Part shown: positions 33,063-39,811 of the stretch, piece after piece | Position numbering within the stretch: position 1 is the first letter of the stretch | Layout of the letters: each line of letters begins with the position of its first letter | Assembly (NCBI GenBank): GCA_002967695.1 | Contig: PUHN01000031.1 | Location: forward strand, 1 to 42,170 | Source of the DNA: Rhodobacteraceae bacterium WD3A24 | GTDB lineage: Bacteria; Pseudomonadota; Alphaproteobacteria; Rhodobacterales; Rhodobacteraceae | Direction of reading: 5' to 3' | DNA: 42,170 nt | The notes under the pieces: generated by a model | Told to the model about the DNA's origin: nothing | The model's database searches: none | What the model saw: only the letters and a program-made list of their open reading frames with translations | Program-made: the position numbers and the translations under genes

Positions 33063-33066
33063 GGCC

Positions 33067-34185
33067 TCAGCCTTTCGTGATGGGGCGCGTGCCCACGATA
33101 CTCAGCCCGTAGGCGTCGAGCCCGACCACCCTTGGCGCGGGCGAATTCGTCAGCAGTTCGAGCTCGTGCAGCCCCATCGCGGCGAGAATCTGCGCGCCCA
33201 GCCCGTATTGGCGCAGGGTCTGGGGGGAGTGCTCGCCATCGGTGACCATCTTCATCGCCGTGTCGCGCAGGAGCACGACGACACCGCGCCCCTCCTCGGC
33301 GATCAGGCGCATCGCGTCGGCCATCTCGCCGACATGCCCCGACCCGATGCCGAGAACATCCTCCAGCGGGTTGAGCGCGTGCATGCGCACCAGCACCGGA
33401 TCGGGCGCGGTGATGTCGCCCTTGGAGAGGGCGATGTGCTCGGCGCCCTGTGTCTCGTCGGTGAAGACGCGCATCATCCAGTCGCCGCCATAGATCGAGG
33501 TCACGCGCCTGACCGCGCTTTCATGCACGAGATTGTCGTGCCGGCGGCGGTAGCCGATCAGATCGGAGATGGTGCCGATCTTGAGCCCGTGCGTCTGCGC
33601 GAAGGCGACGAGCTCGGGCAGCCGGGCCATGGAGCCGTCCTCGTTCATGATCTCGCAGATCACCCCCGAGGGGTTGAGCCCCGCCAGCCGGGCGACATCG
33701 ACCGACGCCTCGGTATGACCCGCGCGCACCAGCACCCCGCCCTCGCGCGCGCGCAGCGGGAAGACGTGGCCGGGCGTGGCGATGTCGGCGGCGCCCTTGG
33801 TCGTGTCGATGGCCACGGCGACGGTGCGCGCGCGGTCATGGGCGGAGATGCCGGTGGTCACCCCCTCGCGCGCCTCGATCGAGACGGTGAAGGCCGTCTC
33901 GTGGCGCGAGGAATTCTTGGTCGACATCAGTTGCAGGCCGAGCGCGTCGATCCGCTCGCCCGGCAGCGCAAGGCAGATCAGCCCCCGCCCGTGCATCGCC
34001 ATGAAGTTGATCGCCTCGGGCGTGGCCATCTGCGCGGGGATCACCAGATCGCCCTCGTTCTCGCGATCCTCGTGATCGACGAGGATGAACATGCGTCCAT
34101 TGCGCGCATCCTCGATGATCTCCTCGATGGGCGAGATCGCATCGTGCCAGTTTTCTTCCACCGGGCCGGGGGTCTCGTAGCTCAT
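33067..34185 (-). CDS. ribB: 3,4-dihydroxy-2-butanone 4-phosphate synthase with degenerate GTP cyclohydrolase II domain (RibBX type)
   Basis: A 372-residue protein. Residues 20-215 form the DHBP synthase, with VDHEDRENEGDL (36-47) supplying metal- and substrate-binding acids, the MHGRGLICLAL segment and the GHTEASVDVARLAG helix. The second half aligns in position with GTP cyclohydrolase II, but the three zinc-binding cysteines of that enzyme (the CLTGD...RCDCG pattern) are missing; VRMHALNPLEDVLGIGSGHV occupies the site. It should therefore make dihydroxybutanone phosphate only. Such RibBX-type proteins are known in proteobacteria. A separate GTP cyclohydrolase II would be needed elsewhere. 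AAAGG lies 9-10 nt before the ATG. Confidence 0.92.
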   Translation of the reverse strand: MSYETPGPVEENWHDAISPIEEIIEDARNGRMFILVDHEDRENEGDLVIPAQMATPEAINFMAMHGRGLICLALPGERIDALGLQLMSTKNSSRHETAFTVSIEAREGVTTGISAHDRARTVAVAIDTTKGAADIATPGHVFPLRAREGGVLVRAGHTEASVDVARLAGLNPSGVICEIMNEDGSMARLPELVAFAQTHGLKIGTISDLIGYRRRHDNLVHESAVRRVTSIYGGDWMMRVFTDETQGAEHIALSKGDITAPDPVLVRMHALNPLEDVLGIGSGHVGEMADAMRLIAEEGRGVVVLLRDTAMKMVTDGEHSPQTLRQYGLGAQILAAMGLHELELLTNSPAPRVVGLDAYGLSIVGTRPITKG

Positions 34186-34260
34186 CCGGATTCACCTTTC
34201 TGACTGCGGCCGGGATAGAACATCCGCGCGCCGCTGACCAGAGCCCGGCACGCCGATTTC

Positions 34261-34281
34261 GCAACCTCGCCTCACGGTTGC
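34261..34281. promoter_or_regulatory. Inverted repeat in the ribB / PAP2 divergent region
   Basis: GCAACC (34261-34266) and GGTTGC (34276-34281) form a 6-bp inverted repeat with a 9-nt spacer in the 149-bp gap between ribB (-) and the PAP2 gene (+). It could be an operator or a leader hairpin for ribB. I see no FMN riboswitch core in this gap. Confidence 0.25.
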
Positions 34282-34334
34282 CATGATGGCGTAACAGCGT
34301 GGCCAGCGCGACCCACCAGCCATGAGGAACCCGG

Positions 34335-35453
34335 GTGCCCCAGCAGGCAGCGATATCGCCCTTCCACGGCCCGTGCCGGCGCGCCGGGCAGGCATTGCGC
34401 CCCAACGCAGCGCTTCTGTCCATCGTGGCCGCGCATCTGGCCCTCGCGGCGGGGTTTTCGCAGATCTATGACGCGGCCTTCAATCCCGACACGATCCAGC
34501 AGCTCGGGCTGCTGTTCGGGGTGATGATCCCGCTTTATCTTCTGGCGCTGCTCGTCTGGCGGTTTCTCCAGATGATCGGCCACTACCGCCCGCAGCGTCC
34601 GATCCGCTGGCTGCTTGGGGATATCGGCGCGATCCTGAGTGACGGGCCGCGCATCGCCGGCGGTCTCGCGGCCCTTCTGGCGATCTCGGCCTTCGCGGGC
34701 AGCTTCAGCTTTCTCAAGGAGTTGATCCCCACGATCACGACCTTCGGCTGGGACCCCGCGCTCGCAAGGCTGGACCGTGCGCTTCATCTGGGAACTGATC
34801 CGTGGCGGCTCCTTGAGCCACTTCTGGGGGCGCCGCGGCTCATCACCGCGCTGAATGTCGCGTATCACGCCTGGTTCGTGGTGATGTATTTTGTCGTCTT
34901 CCTCGCCTGTTTCGCGCGCCCCGACGAGGGCGCGCGCAGCGCCTTTCTGGTTGCCTTCGTGCTGACATTCTTCATCGGCGGCAACGTGCTGGCGATGCTG
35001 TTCGCCTCGGCCGGGCCGGTCTATTTCGACCGGCTGGGGCTGGGCGGCGATTTCCGCGCCCTTCTCGAAATGCTGCGCATCGCCCACGAGGTCAGCCCGG
35101 TTCAGGCGCTGAATGTCCATGAGGCGCTGTGGGAGGGGTATCGCACCGGCGAGGGCGTCTCGGGAATATCGGCGATGCCGAGCATGCATGTCGCGGTGGC
35201 CACTCTGCTGGCGCTCTACGGCTTTCGTTACGCGCCCTGGGCGGGCTGGCTGCTGACGGGCTTTGCCGGCGTGATCATGGCGGGGTCGGTGATGCTGGCC
35301 TGGCACTATGCGATCGACGGCTATGCCGGGGCGCTGGTCGCCTGGGGCTGCTGGCGTCTCGCGCTGCGGATGACCACGCCGCGGGCGGCTCAATCCTCGA
35401 TCACCTCCGACACTGGCCGGCGCGGCGCGGGCGATGGCGCCTCTGCGGGATAG
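34335..35453 (+). CDS. PAP2 superfamily membrane phosphatase / inositol-phosphorylceramide-synthase-like protein
   Basis: A 372-residue polytopic membrane protein with about seven hydrophobic segments. Near the C-terminus it has SAMPSMHVA and, about 35 residues on, SVMLAWHYAIDGYAG, the two histidine-containing motifs of the PAP2_3 group. The classical KxxxxxxRP first motif of PAP2 phosphatases is not seen, which agrees with PAP2_3/inositol phosphorylceramide synthase-like members. It may act on lipid phosphates at the outer face of the inner membrane. The GTG start has GAGGAA 5 nt upstream. Its 3' end overlaps the convergent nitroreductase gene by 64 bp. Confidence 0.8.
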   Translation: MPQQAAISPFHGPCRRAGQALRPNAALLSIVAAHLALAAGFSQIYDAAFNPDTIQQLGLLFGVMIPLYLLALLVWRFLQMIGHYRPQRPIRWLLGDIGAILSDGPRIAGGLAALLAISAFAGSFSFLKELIPTITTFGWDPALARLDRALHLGTDPWRLLEPLLGAPRLITALNVAYHAWFVVMYFVVFLACFARPDEGARSAFLVAFVLTFFIGGNVLAMLFASAGPVYFDRLGLGGDFRALLEMLRIAHEVSPVQALNVHEALWEGYRTGEGVSGISAMPSMHVAVATLLALYGFRYAPWAGWLLTGFAGVIMAGSVMLAWHYAIDGYAGALVAWGCWRLALRMTTPRAAQSSITSDTGRRGAGDGASAG

Positions 35454-36340
35454 CCGAGCCGAAGCAGGATCTGCGGCGCGCCCGGTGCGCCGGCGAGCCG
35501 CCCCAGCCGGGGCCGCAGCGCGGCAACCTGGATCGGTTGGTTGAGATAGGAGGCCTGGACGCCCTCGACCGCCGCGGCGAGCAGCACGCGCTGCAGCGCC
35601 TGCCCGGCCGCCAGCCAGTCGCCCACCCCGTCATCCGGCGTGGAGATCAGCGCCATGACCGGCGAATGGGCCGCGATCTCTCGGTCGCGGGCGGCCACGC
35701 CGCCACCCATGTCGAAGCTGCGCACGACAAGCTGCGCCACCGGCACAGCTAGGCCCGGAAGCGTCAAACCGTCACCGCGCCGGCGCGGGTGCATCCAGGC
35801 GGCAAGCTCGCGGCGCCAGCGCGGGTCGTCCCATTGCGCCCGGTCGCCCTCGGCGACGAGGGTGGCGGCTTCCCCGCGCGTCGTCTCGCCCTCCAGCATG
35901 TCGAGCCGCGCGCCCTCCGCCTCGGCCGCATCGGCAAGGGCGCGTAGCGTCGCCTTGGCAACGGGCGTATCCTCGAACCGCTTGCGATGGGTGTGGCGGG
36001 CCTCGATGGCGGCGGCGAGCGGGGCGAGCGCGGCCTGCGCCGACCCGTCCTCCAGCGCCACATCGGCCAGAACGTCCTCGTCCTCCGGCTCGGGAAAGGG
36101 CGTCACGCGGGTGGCGATTCCGGCCTCGGCCGCAGCGGCGCGCAGCGTCAGCAGGGCACAACCGCAACTGATGGTCAGCTCACGGTCCTCGGGGTCGTTG
36201 ACCGGCAATGCCCGCCTCCGGTCGGCCAGCAGCGCGACACCCGCCGCCCGCGGGCGAAACAGCCATGGCTGGGTGTTGTGACTGGATGGCGCGCGCACCG
36301 CCCGCGCGACGAGGTGTTCCAGTGTTGCGCGGTCGGACAT
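35390..36340 (-). CDS. Acg-family FMN-binding nitroreductase-like protein
   Basis: A 316-residue protein of the Acg (Rv2032-type) nitroreductase-like family. It has the N-terminal RAVRAPSSHNTQPWLFRP FMN-binding signature, an internal duplication typical of the family (about 170-residue halves), ARHTHRKRFED in the middle and a C-terminal SYLNQPIQV segment. Mycobacterial Acg binds FMN but lacks ordinary nitroreductase activity and is induced in hypoxia. Here an FnrL-type box and a well-spaced -10 lie about 75-115 bp upstream of the start, so low-oxygen induction is likely. The gene sits among riboflavin genes, which make its cofactor precursor. Its substrate is unknown. Confidence 0.82.
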   Translation of the reverse strand: MSDRATLEHLVARAVRAPSSHNTQPWLFRPRAAGVALLADRRRALPVNDPEDRELTISCGCALLTLRAAAAEAGIATRVTPFPEPEDEDVLADVALEDGSAQAALAPLAAAIEARHTHRKRFEDTPVAKATLRALADAAEAEGARLDMLEGETTRGEAATLVAEGDRAQWDDPRWRRELAAWMHPRRRGDGLTLPGLAVPVAQLVVRSFDMGGGVAARDREIAAHSPVMALISTPDDGVGDWLAAGQALQRVLLAAAVEGVQASYLNQPIQVAALRPRLGRLAGAPGAPQILLRLGYPAEAPSPAPRRPVSEVIED

Positions 36341-36415
36341 TGGTGGGATCCCTGATCGGCCTGAAAACAGCGCCGCGGGCCCTCAAACGCCCCGGCCCCG
36401 ACTCGCCGCGACAGC

Positions 36416-36456
36416 GTGTAACAGCACCTGCCGGCACGCGCGTTGACCGGGATCAA
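36416..36456 (-). promoter_or_regulatory. FnrL-type box with class II promoter upstream of the nitroreductase gene
   Basis: Read on the - strand, TTGATCCCGGTCAA (36456-36443) fits the FnrL consensus TTGAT/C-N4-G/ATCAA with symmetrical half-sites. TTACAC at 36421-36416 is positioned as a -10 element. The implied start near 36409 places the box centre about 40-41 bp upstream, the classical class II activator position. The leader to the start codon would be about 70 nt. The site lies only between ribE and the nitroreductase gene, so the latter is its clear target. Confidence 0.6.
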
Positions 36457-36484
36457 ACTGCGCCCACGCGCATGGCCGGCCCGC

Positions 36485-37087
36485 TCAGGCCGCCTGCCAC
36501 TCCCGCAGCCGGGCGACGTAGCGCGCCAGCGTGTCGATCTCCAGATTGACGAAATCGCCCGGTTTCACCGTGCCCCAGGTCGTCGCGGCCCTGGTATGGG
36601 GAATGAAGTTGACGCCGAAATCGGTGCCGGCGACCTCGTTGACCGTCAGAGAGGTTCCGTTGAGCGCGACCGACCCCTTGGGCGCGATGAACCCGGCCAG
36701 CGCGGCGGGCGCGCGGAAGGTCACCCGTGTGCTTTCACCCTCGTCGCGCATGTCGACGACTTCGGCCACTCCGTCGACATGGCCCGAGACGATGTGTCCG
36801 CCCAGTTCGTCGCCGACTCTGAGCGCGCGCTCCAGATTTACCTGCCGGCCTTGCGCCCACGCCGATAGGTTGGTCCGCGCGACCGTCTCCGCCGAGATGG
36901 TGAGCTCGAACCAGCCCGGATCGCCGCCGCCCGTGGCGACCACCGTCAAGCAGATCCCGTCGCAGGCGATGGAGGCGCCGGTGTCGATCGTGGCCACATC
37001 ATAGCCCGTCTCGATCCGCGCGTGCAAATCACCGCGCTGGTCGATCTCTCGAATGATGCCGATATCGGTGATAATGCCGGTGAACAT
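36485..37087 (-). CDS. ribE: Riboflavin synthase, alpha chain type
   Basis: A 200-residue enzyme that dismutates two lumazine molecules to riboflavin, the last step of the pathway. It has the expected internal duplication: MFTGIITDIGIIREI with ACDGICLTVV in the first half, and GHIVSGHVDGVAEVV with ALNGTSLTVNEV in the second. Length fits the family. AAAGGGA lies 8 nt before the ATG. It is separated from ribD by a 4.6-kb capsule block on the other strand, which breaks the usual ribD-ribE proximity. Confidence 0.95.
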   Translation of the reverse strand: MFTGIITDIGIIREIDQRGDLHARIETGYDVATIDTGASIACDGICLTVVATGGGDPGWFELTISAETVARTNLSAWAQGRQVNLERALRVGDELGGHIVSGHVDGVAEVVDMRDEGESTRVTFRAPAALAGFIAPKGSVALNGTSLTVNEVAGTDFGVNFIPHTRAATTWGTVKPGDFVNLEIDTLARYVARLREWQAA

Positions 37088-37235
37088 GGATCGTCCCTTT
37101 CGGGTTCCGATCTAGCCTGCCAAACGGGGCGGGGCAAGCCTCGGCGCCGCAGCCATGAACGTGCCACGATATGCCGCAGCGGCGTCAGAGGCATGCCTCA
37201 CCGCTGCCGCCGAAGACGGCTAGTCATTGTTTACC

Positions 37236-37258
37236 ACGGGGCGCATATAATGCCCCGT
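37236..37258 (+). promoter_or_regulatory. Capsule promoter: consensus -10 inside an inverted repeat
   Basis: A perfect TATAAT (37246-37251) lies about 27 bp before the kpsS start. It is embedded in the 7-bp inverted repeat ACGGGGC (37236-37242) - N9 - GCCCCGT (37252-37258). TTGTTT (37227-37232) is upstream, but only 13 bp from the -10, so a -35 is poorly defined. The repeat is ideally placed for a repressor or promoter-remodelling activator to control kpsS-OPX-kpsC. The rest of the 190-bp gap shows no gene. Confidence 0.55.
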
Positions 37259-37277
37259 TGCAAGAGTGCAGGTGAAG

Positions 37278-38561
37278 ATGACGGGCAAGGATCGCCGATT
37301 TCTGTTTCTGCAAGGCCCGCACGGGCCCTTCTTCGATGGGCTGGGCCGGATGCTGCGCGCGACGGGCGCGCAGGTCTGGCGCGTGGGGTTCAACCAGGGG
37401 GACCGCGCCTTCTGGTCCGACGCGGCGAGCTACATCCCCTTCACCGAACCGGCCGAGCAATGGCCGGACGCGCTGTGTGCGCTGATTGCGCGGCTGGGCA
37501 TCACCGATATCGTCCTTTACGGCGACACGCGGCCCGTCCATGCCCGCGCCGCCGAGATCGCGCGGGCGCGGGGCATCACGCTGCATGTGTTCGAGGAGGG
37601 CTATCTGCGGCCCTACTGGATCACCTATGAGCGCGGCGGCTCGAACGGCAATTCGCGCCTGATGGAGATGTCGGTGCGAGCGATGCGCAAGGCGCTGGAG
37701 AACAGCGACAGCGATCAGCCCGAAGCCCCCGCCCGCTGGGGCGACATGCGCCATCACGTCTTCTACGGCGCGGTTTACCATGCTTTCGTGCTGCTGGCGA
37801 ACCGGCGCTACGGGGGCTACCGTCCGCACCGGGCGCTTTCGGTGACGCGCGAGTTCCGGCTGTATCTGCGCCGCCTGCTGCTGATGCCGCTGCACGCCCT
37901 CGAACGCTGGCGCGCGACCCAGCGCGTCAGGCTGGGCGGTTTTCCCTATCACCTCGCCCTGCTGCAACTCGAACACGATTCGAGCTTCCAGACGCACAGC
38001 CCGTTTTCCACCATGACGGAGTTTCTCGAACGCGTTGTCGAGGGCTTCGCCGAGGGCGCACCGGGTCATCACCATCTCGTCTTCAAGGCGCACCCGCTCG
38101 AGGATGGCCGCACGCCGGTGCGCCGGGAGGTCCGCCGGCTCGCCCGCCTGCACGGCATTGCCGACCGCGTGCATTTCGTGCGCGGCGGCAAGCTCGCCGG
38201 GCTGCTCAACCACGCCCGCAGCGCCGTGACGGTCAATTCGACCGCCGGCCAGCAGGTGCTGTGGCGCGGCATGCCGCTCAAGGTTTTCGGCACGGCAGTC
38301 TACGCCAAGCCCGAATTCGTCTCTGCCCAGCCATTGCCCGAATTCTTTTCCCAGCCTGCGCGGCCCGACCGGCGCGCCTATCGCGATTACCGGCTTTTCC
38401 TGCTGGAGACATCGCAGATTCCGGGCGGCTTCTACTCGGCCCGCGGGCGCCGGCAGCTCCTGCGCCAGGTGGTCGACATGATGCTCGCCCCCGAAGACCC
38501 GTATGACGCGCTGCGCAAGGGCAAAGCGGCACCACGGCAACACCTTCGCGTGGTGCAGTAG
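37278..38561 (+). CDS. kpsS: Capsular polysaccharide synthesis/export protein KpsS-like (beta-Kdo transferase family)
   Basis: A 427-residue protein of the KpsS family. KpsS and KpsC are beta-Kdo transferases that build the poly-Kdo linker on lysophosphatidylglycerol in group 2-type capsules. The signature EEGYLRPYWIT lies near residue 105, FLFLQGPHGPFF at the start and FKAHPLEDGRTPV with the glycosyltransferase histidine near residue 271. A later VNSTAGQQVLWRGMPLKVFG segment is also typical. The ATG at 37278 follows AGG with 5-nt spacing; GTG codons at 37266 and 37272 are alternatives. It starts the three-gene capsule block. Confidence 0.88.
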   Translation: MTGKDRRFLFLQGPHGPFFDGLGRMLRATGAQVWRVGFNQGDRAFWSDAASYIPFTEPAEQWPDALCALIARLGITDIVLYGDTRPVHARAAEIARARGITLHVFEEGYLRPYWITYERGGSNGNSRLMEMSVRAMRKALENSDSDQPEAPARWGDMRHHVFYGAVYHAFVLLANRRYGGYRPHRALSVTREFRLYLRRLLLMPLHALERWRATQRVRLGGFPYHLALLQLEHDSSFQTHSPFSTMTEFLERVVEGFAEGAPGHHHLVFKAHPLEDGRTPVRREVRRLARLHGIADRVHFVRGGKLAGLLNHARSAVTVNSTAGQQVLWRGMPLKVFGTAVYAKPEFVSAQPLPEFFSQPARPDRRAYRDYRLFLLETSQIPGGFYSARGRRQLLRQVVDMMLAPEDPYDALRKGKAAPRQHLRVVQ

Positions 38562-38595
38562 GCGCCGGGGATCGAAAGCTGGCCTTGCCGGGCCG

Positions 38596-38618
38596 TTTTC
38601 GGTAGCATTTCACGAAAA
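38596..38618. promoter_or_regulatory. Inverted repeat before the OPX lipoprotein gene
   Basis: TTTTCG (38596-38601) and CGAAAA (38613-38618) form a 6-bp inverted repeat with an 11-nt spacer, in the 92-bp gap between kpsS and the OPX gene. It is in an A/T-rich patch and could be an operator or a mild attenuator. No convincing promoter pair accompanies it. Confidence 0.3.
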
Positions 38619-38653
38619 TAAAGAGGCAGTTTCGACAACGAGGAGCCCGAGCA

Positions 38654-39805
38654 GTGAATGTCATCAGAACGCGAAGGGCCAGATCACTGGCCCTTCTGGC
38701 CATCGTGGCCGTCGTGGCCGCCTGTGGTCTGCCGCGCTCAGGCCCAAGTTCGCGCGAGATTTTCGCAGGCTCGGTCCAGCGCGAGGGCGACGCCTACATC
38801 GTGGCGGTCAATGATCGCGTCACACGGGCGACATCGGTCACCCCCGCACTCGGCTTTTCCGAAGCCCTGCGCAACGCCGGGATGATCGGGTCTGATACCA
38901 TCAACCCCGGCGACACCCTCAGCCTGAGCATCTACGAGAATGTCGAGGAGGGCCTGCTCGCCGGCGGGGGCCAGAATGTCGGTGTCCTCGACGAGATCCA
39001 GGTCGACGGTACCGGGTTCATCTTCGTGCCCTATGCCGGGCGCATCCGCGCCGCCGGCAATACCCCTGACGAACTGCGCCAGATCATCACCGGCCAGCTT
39101 GACGAGCAGACACCAGACCCGCAGGTCGTCGTCCGCCGCGTCGCCGGTGACGGCGCGACGGTGTCGCTGCTCGGCGGGGTGGGCGCGCAGGGGGTCTACC
39201 CGATCGAGCGGCCGACCCGGACATTGACGGCCATGCTCGCCAATGCGGGGGGAATCTCAGTCCAGCCCGAGATCGCGCAGGTCACGCTCGCCCGCGGGGA
39301 CCGCGAAGAGACGGTCTGGCTCTCCGACATCCAGGACAATCCGGCGCTCGACATCGCCCTGCGCAACGGCGACGTCATCACCGTGCGTGAGGACACCCGC
39401 ACCTTCAGCGTGCTCGGCGCCACCGGCACGCAGAGCCGCGTGCCCTTCCAGAGCACGGCGATTTCCGCGCTTGAGGCGGTCGCGCAGGTGGGCGGGCTCA
39501 ACTCGAACCTCGCCGATCCCAAGGGCGTCTTCGTCTTTCGCAACGAACCCGCCGAGATCGCCAACGCCGTTCTGGGCCGCAACGATCTGTCGGGCGCGCA
39601 GCGTTTCGTCTACGTGCTCGACCTGACCGCGCCCAACGGCATGTTCCAGGCGCGTGACTTCGCCATCCGCGACGGCGACACGATCTATGTCACCGAGGCG
39701 CCCTTCGTGCAGTGGCAAAAGACCATCGCCGCGATCACCGGAACGCTGGGCAGCGCCGCGCAGATCGGCAACCTCGCCGATCAGGCGACCGGTTCGGGCA
39801 ACTAG
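38654..39805 (+). CDS. Polysaccharide export outer-membrane lipoprotein (OPX family, Wza/KpsD-like)
   Basis: A 383-residue export-channel protein. The N-terminus RARSLALLAIVAVVAACG ends in a lipobox (VVAAC), so it should be acylated and reach the outer membrane. The OPX core follows: INPGDTLSLSIYENV, the QVDGTGFIFVPYAGRI strand pair, and SLBB-like repeats around VSLLGGVGAQGVYPIERPTR and FSVLGATGTQSRVPF. It should form the periplasm-spanning exit for a capsule or exopolysaccharide. GTG 38654 has AGGAG 8 nt upstream. It lies between kpsS and kpsC and is the only OPX protein in the window, so it may also serve the exopolysaccharide locus. Confidence 0.9.
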   Translation: MNVIRTRRARSLALLAIVAVVAACGLPRSGPSSREIFAGSVQREGDAYIVAVNDRVTRATSVTPALGFSEALRNAGMIGSDTINPGDTLSLSIYENVEEGLLAGGGQNVGVLDEIQVDGTGFIFVPYAGRIRAAGNTPDELRQIITGQLDEQTPDPQVVVRRVAGDGATVSLLGGVGAQGVYPIERPTRTLTAMLANAGGISVQPEIAQVTLARGDREETVWLSDIQDNPALDIALRNGDVITVREDTRTFSVLGATGTQSRVPFQSTAISALEAVAQVGGLNSNLADPKGVFVFRNEPAEIANAVLGRNDLSGAQRFVYVLDLTAPNGMFQARDFAIRDGDTIYVTEAPFVQWQKTIAAITGTLGSAAQIGNLADQATGSGN

Positions 39806-39811
39806 ACGCCC

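Noticed and set aside
37088-37277. FMN riboswitch upstream of ribE
   Set aside because: No AGGG-TTCTCAGGGCGGGG-type core is seen here or upstream of ribB.
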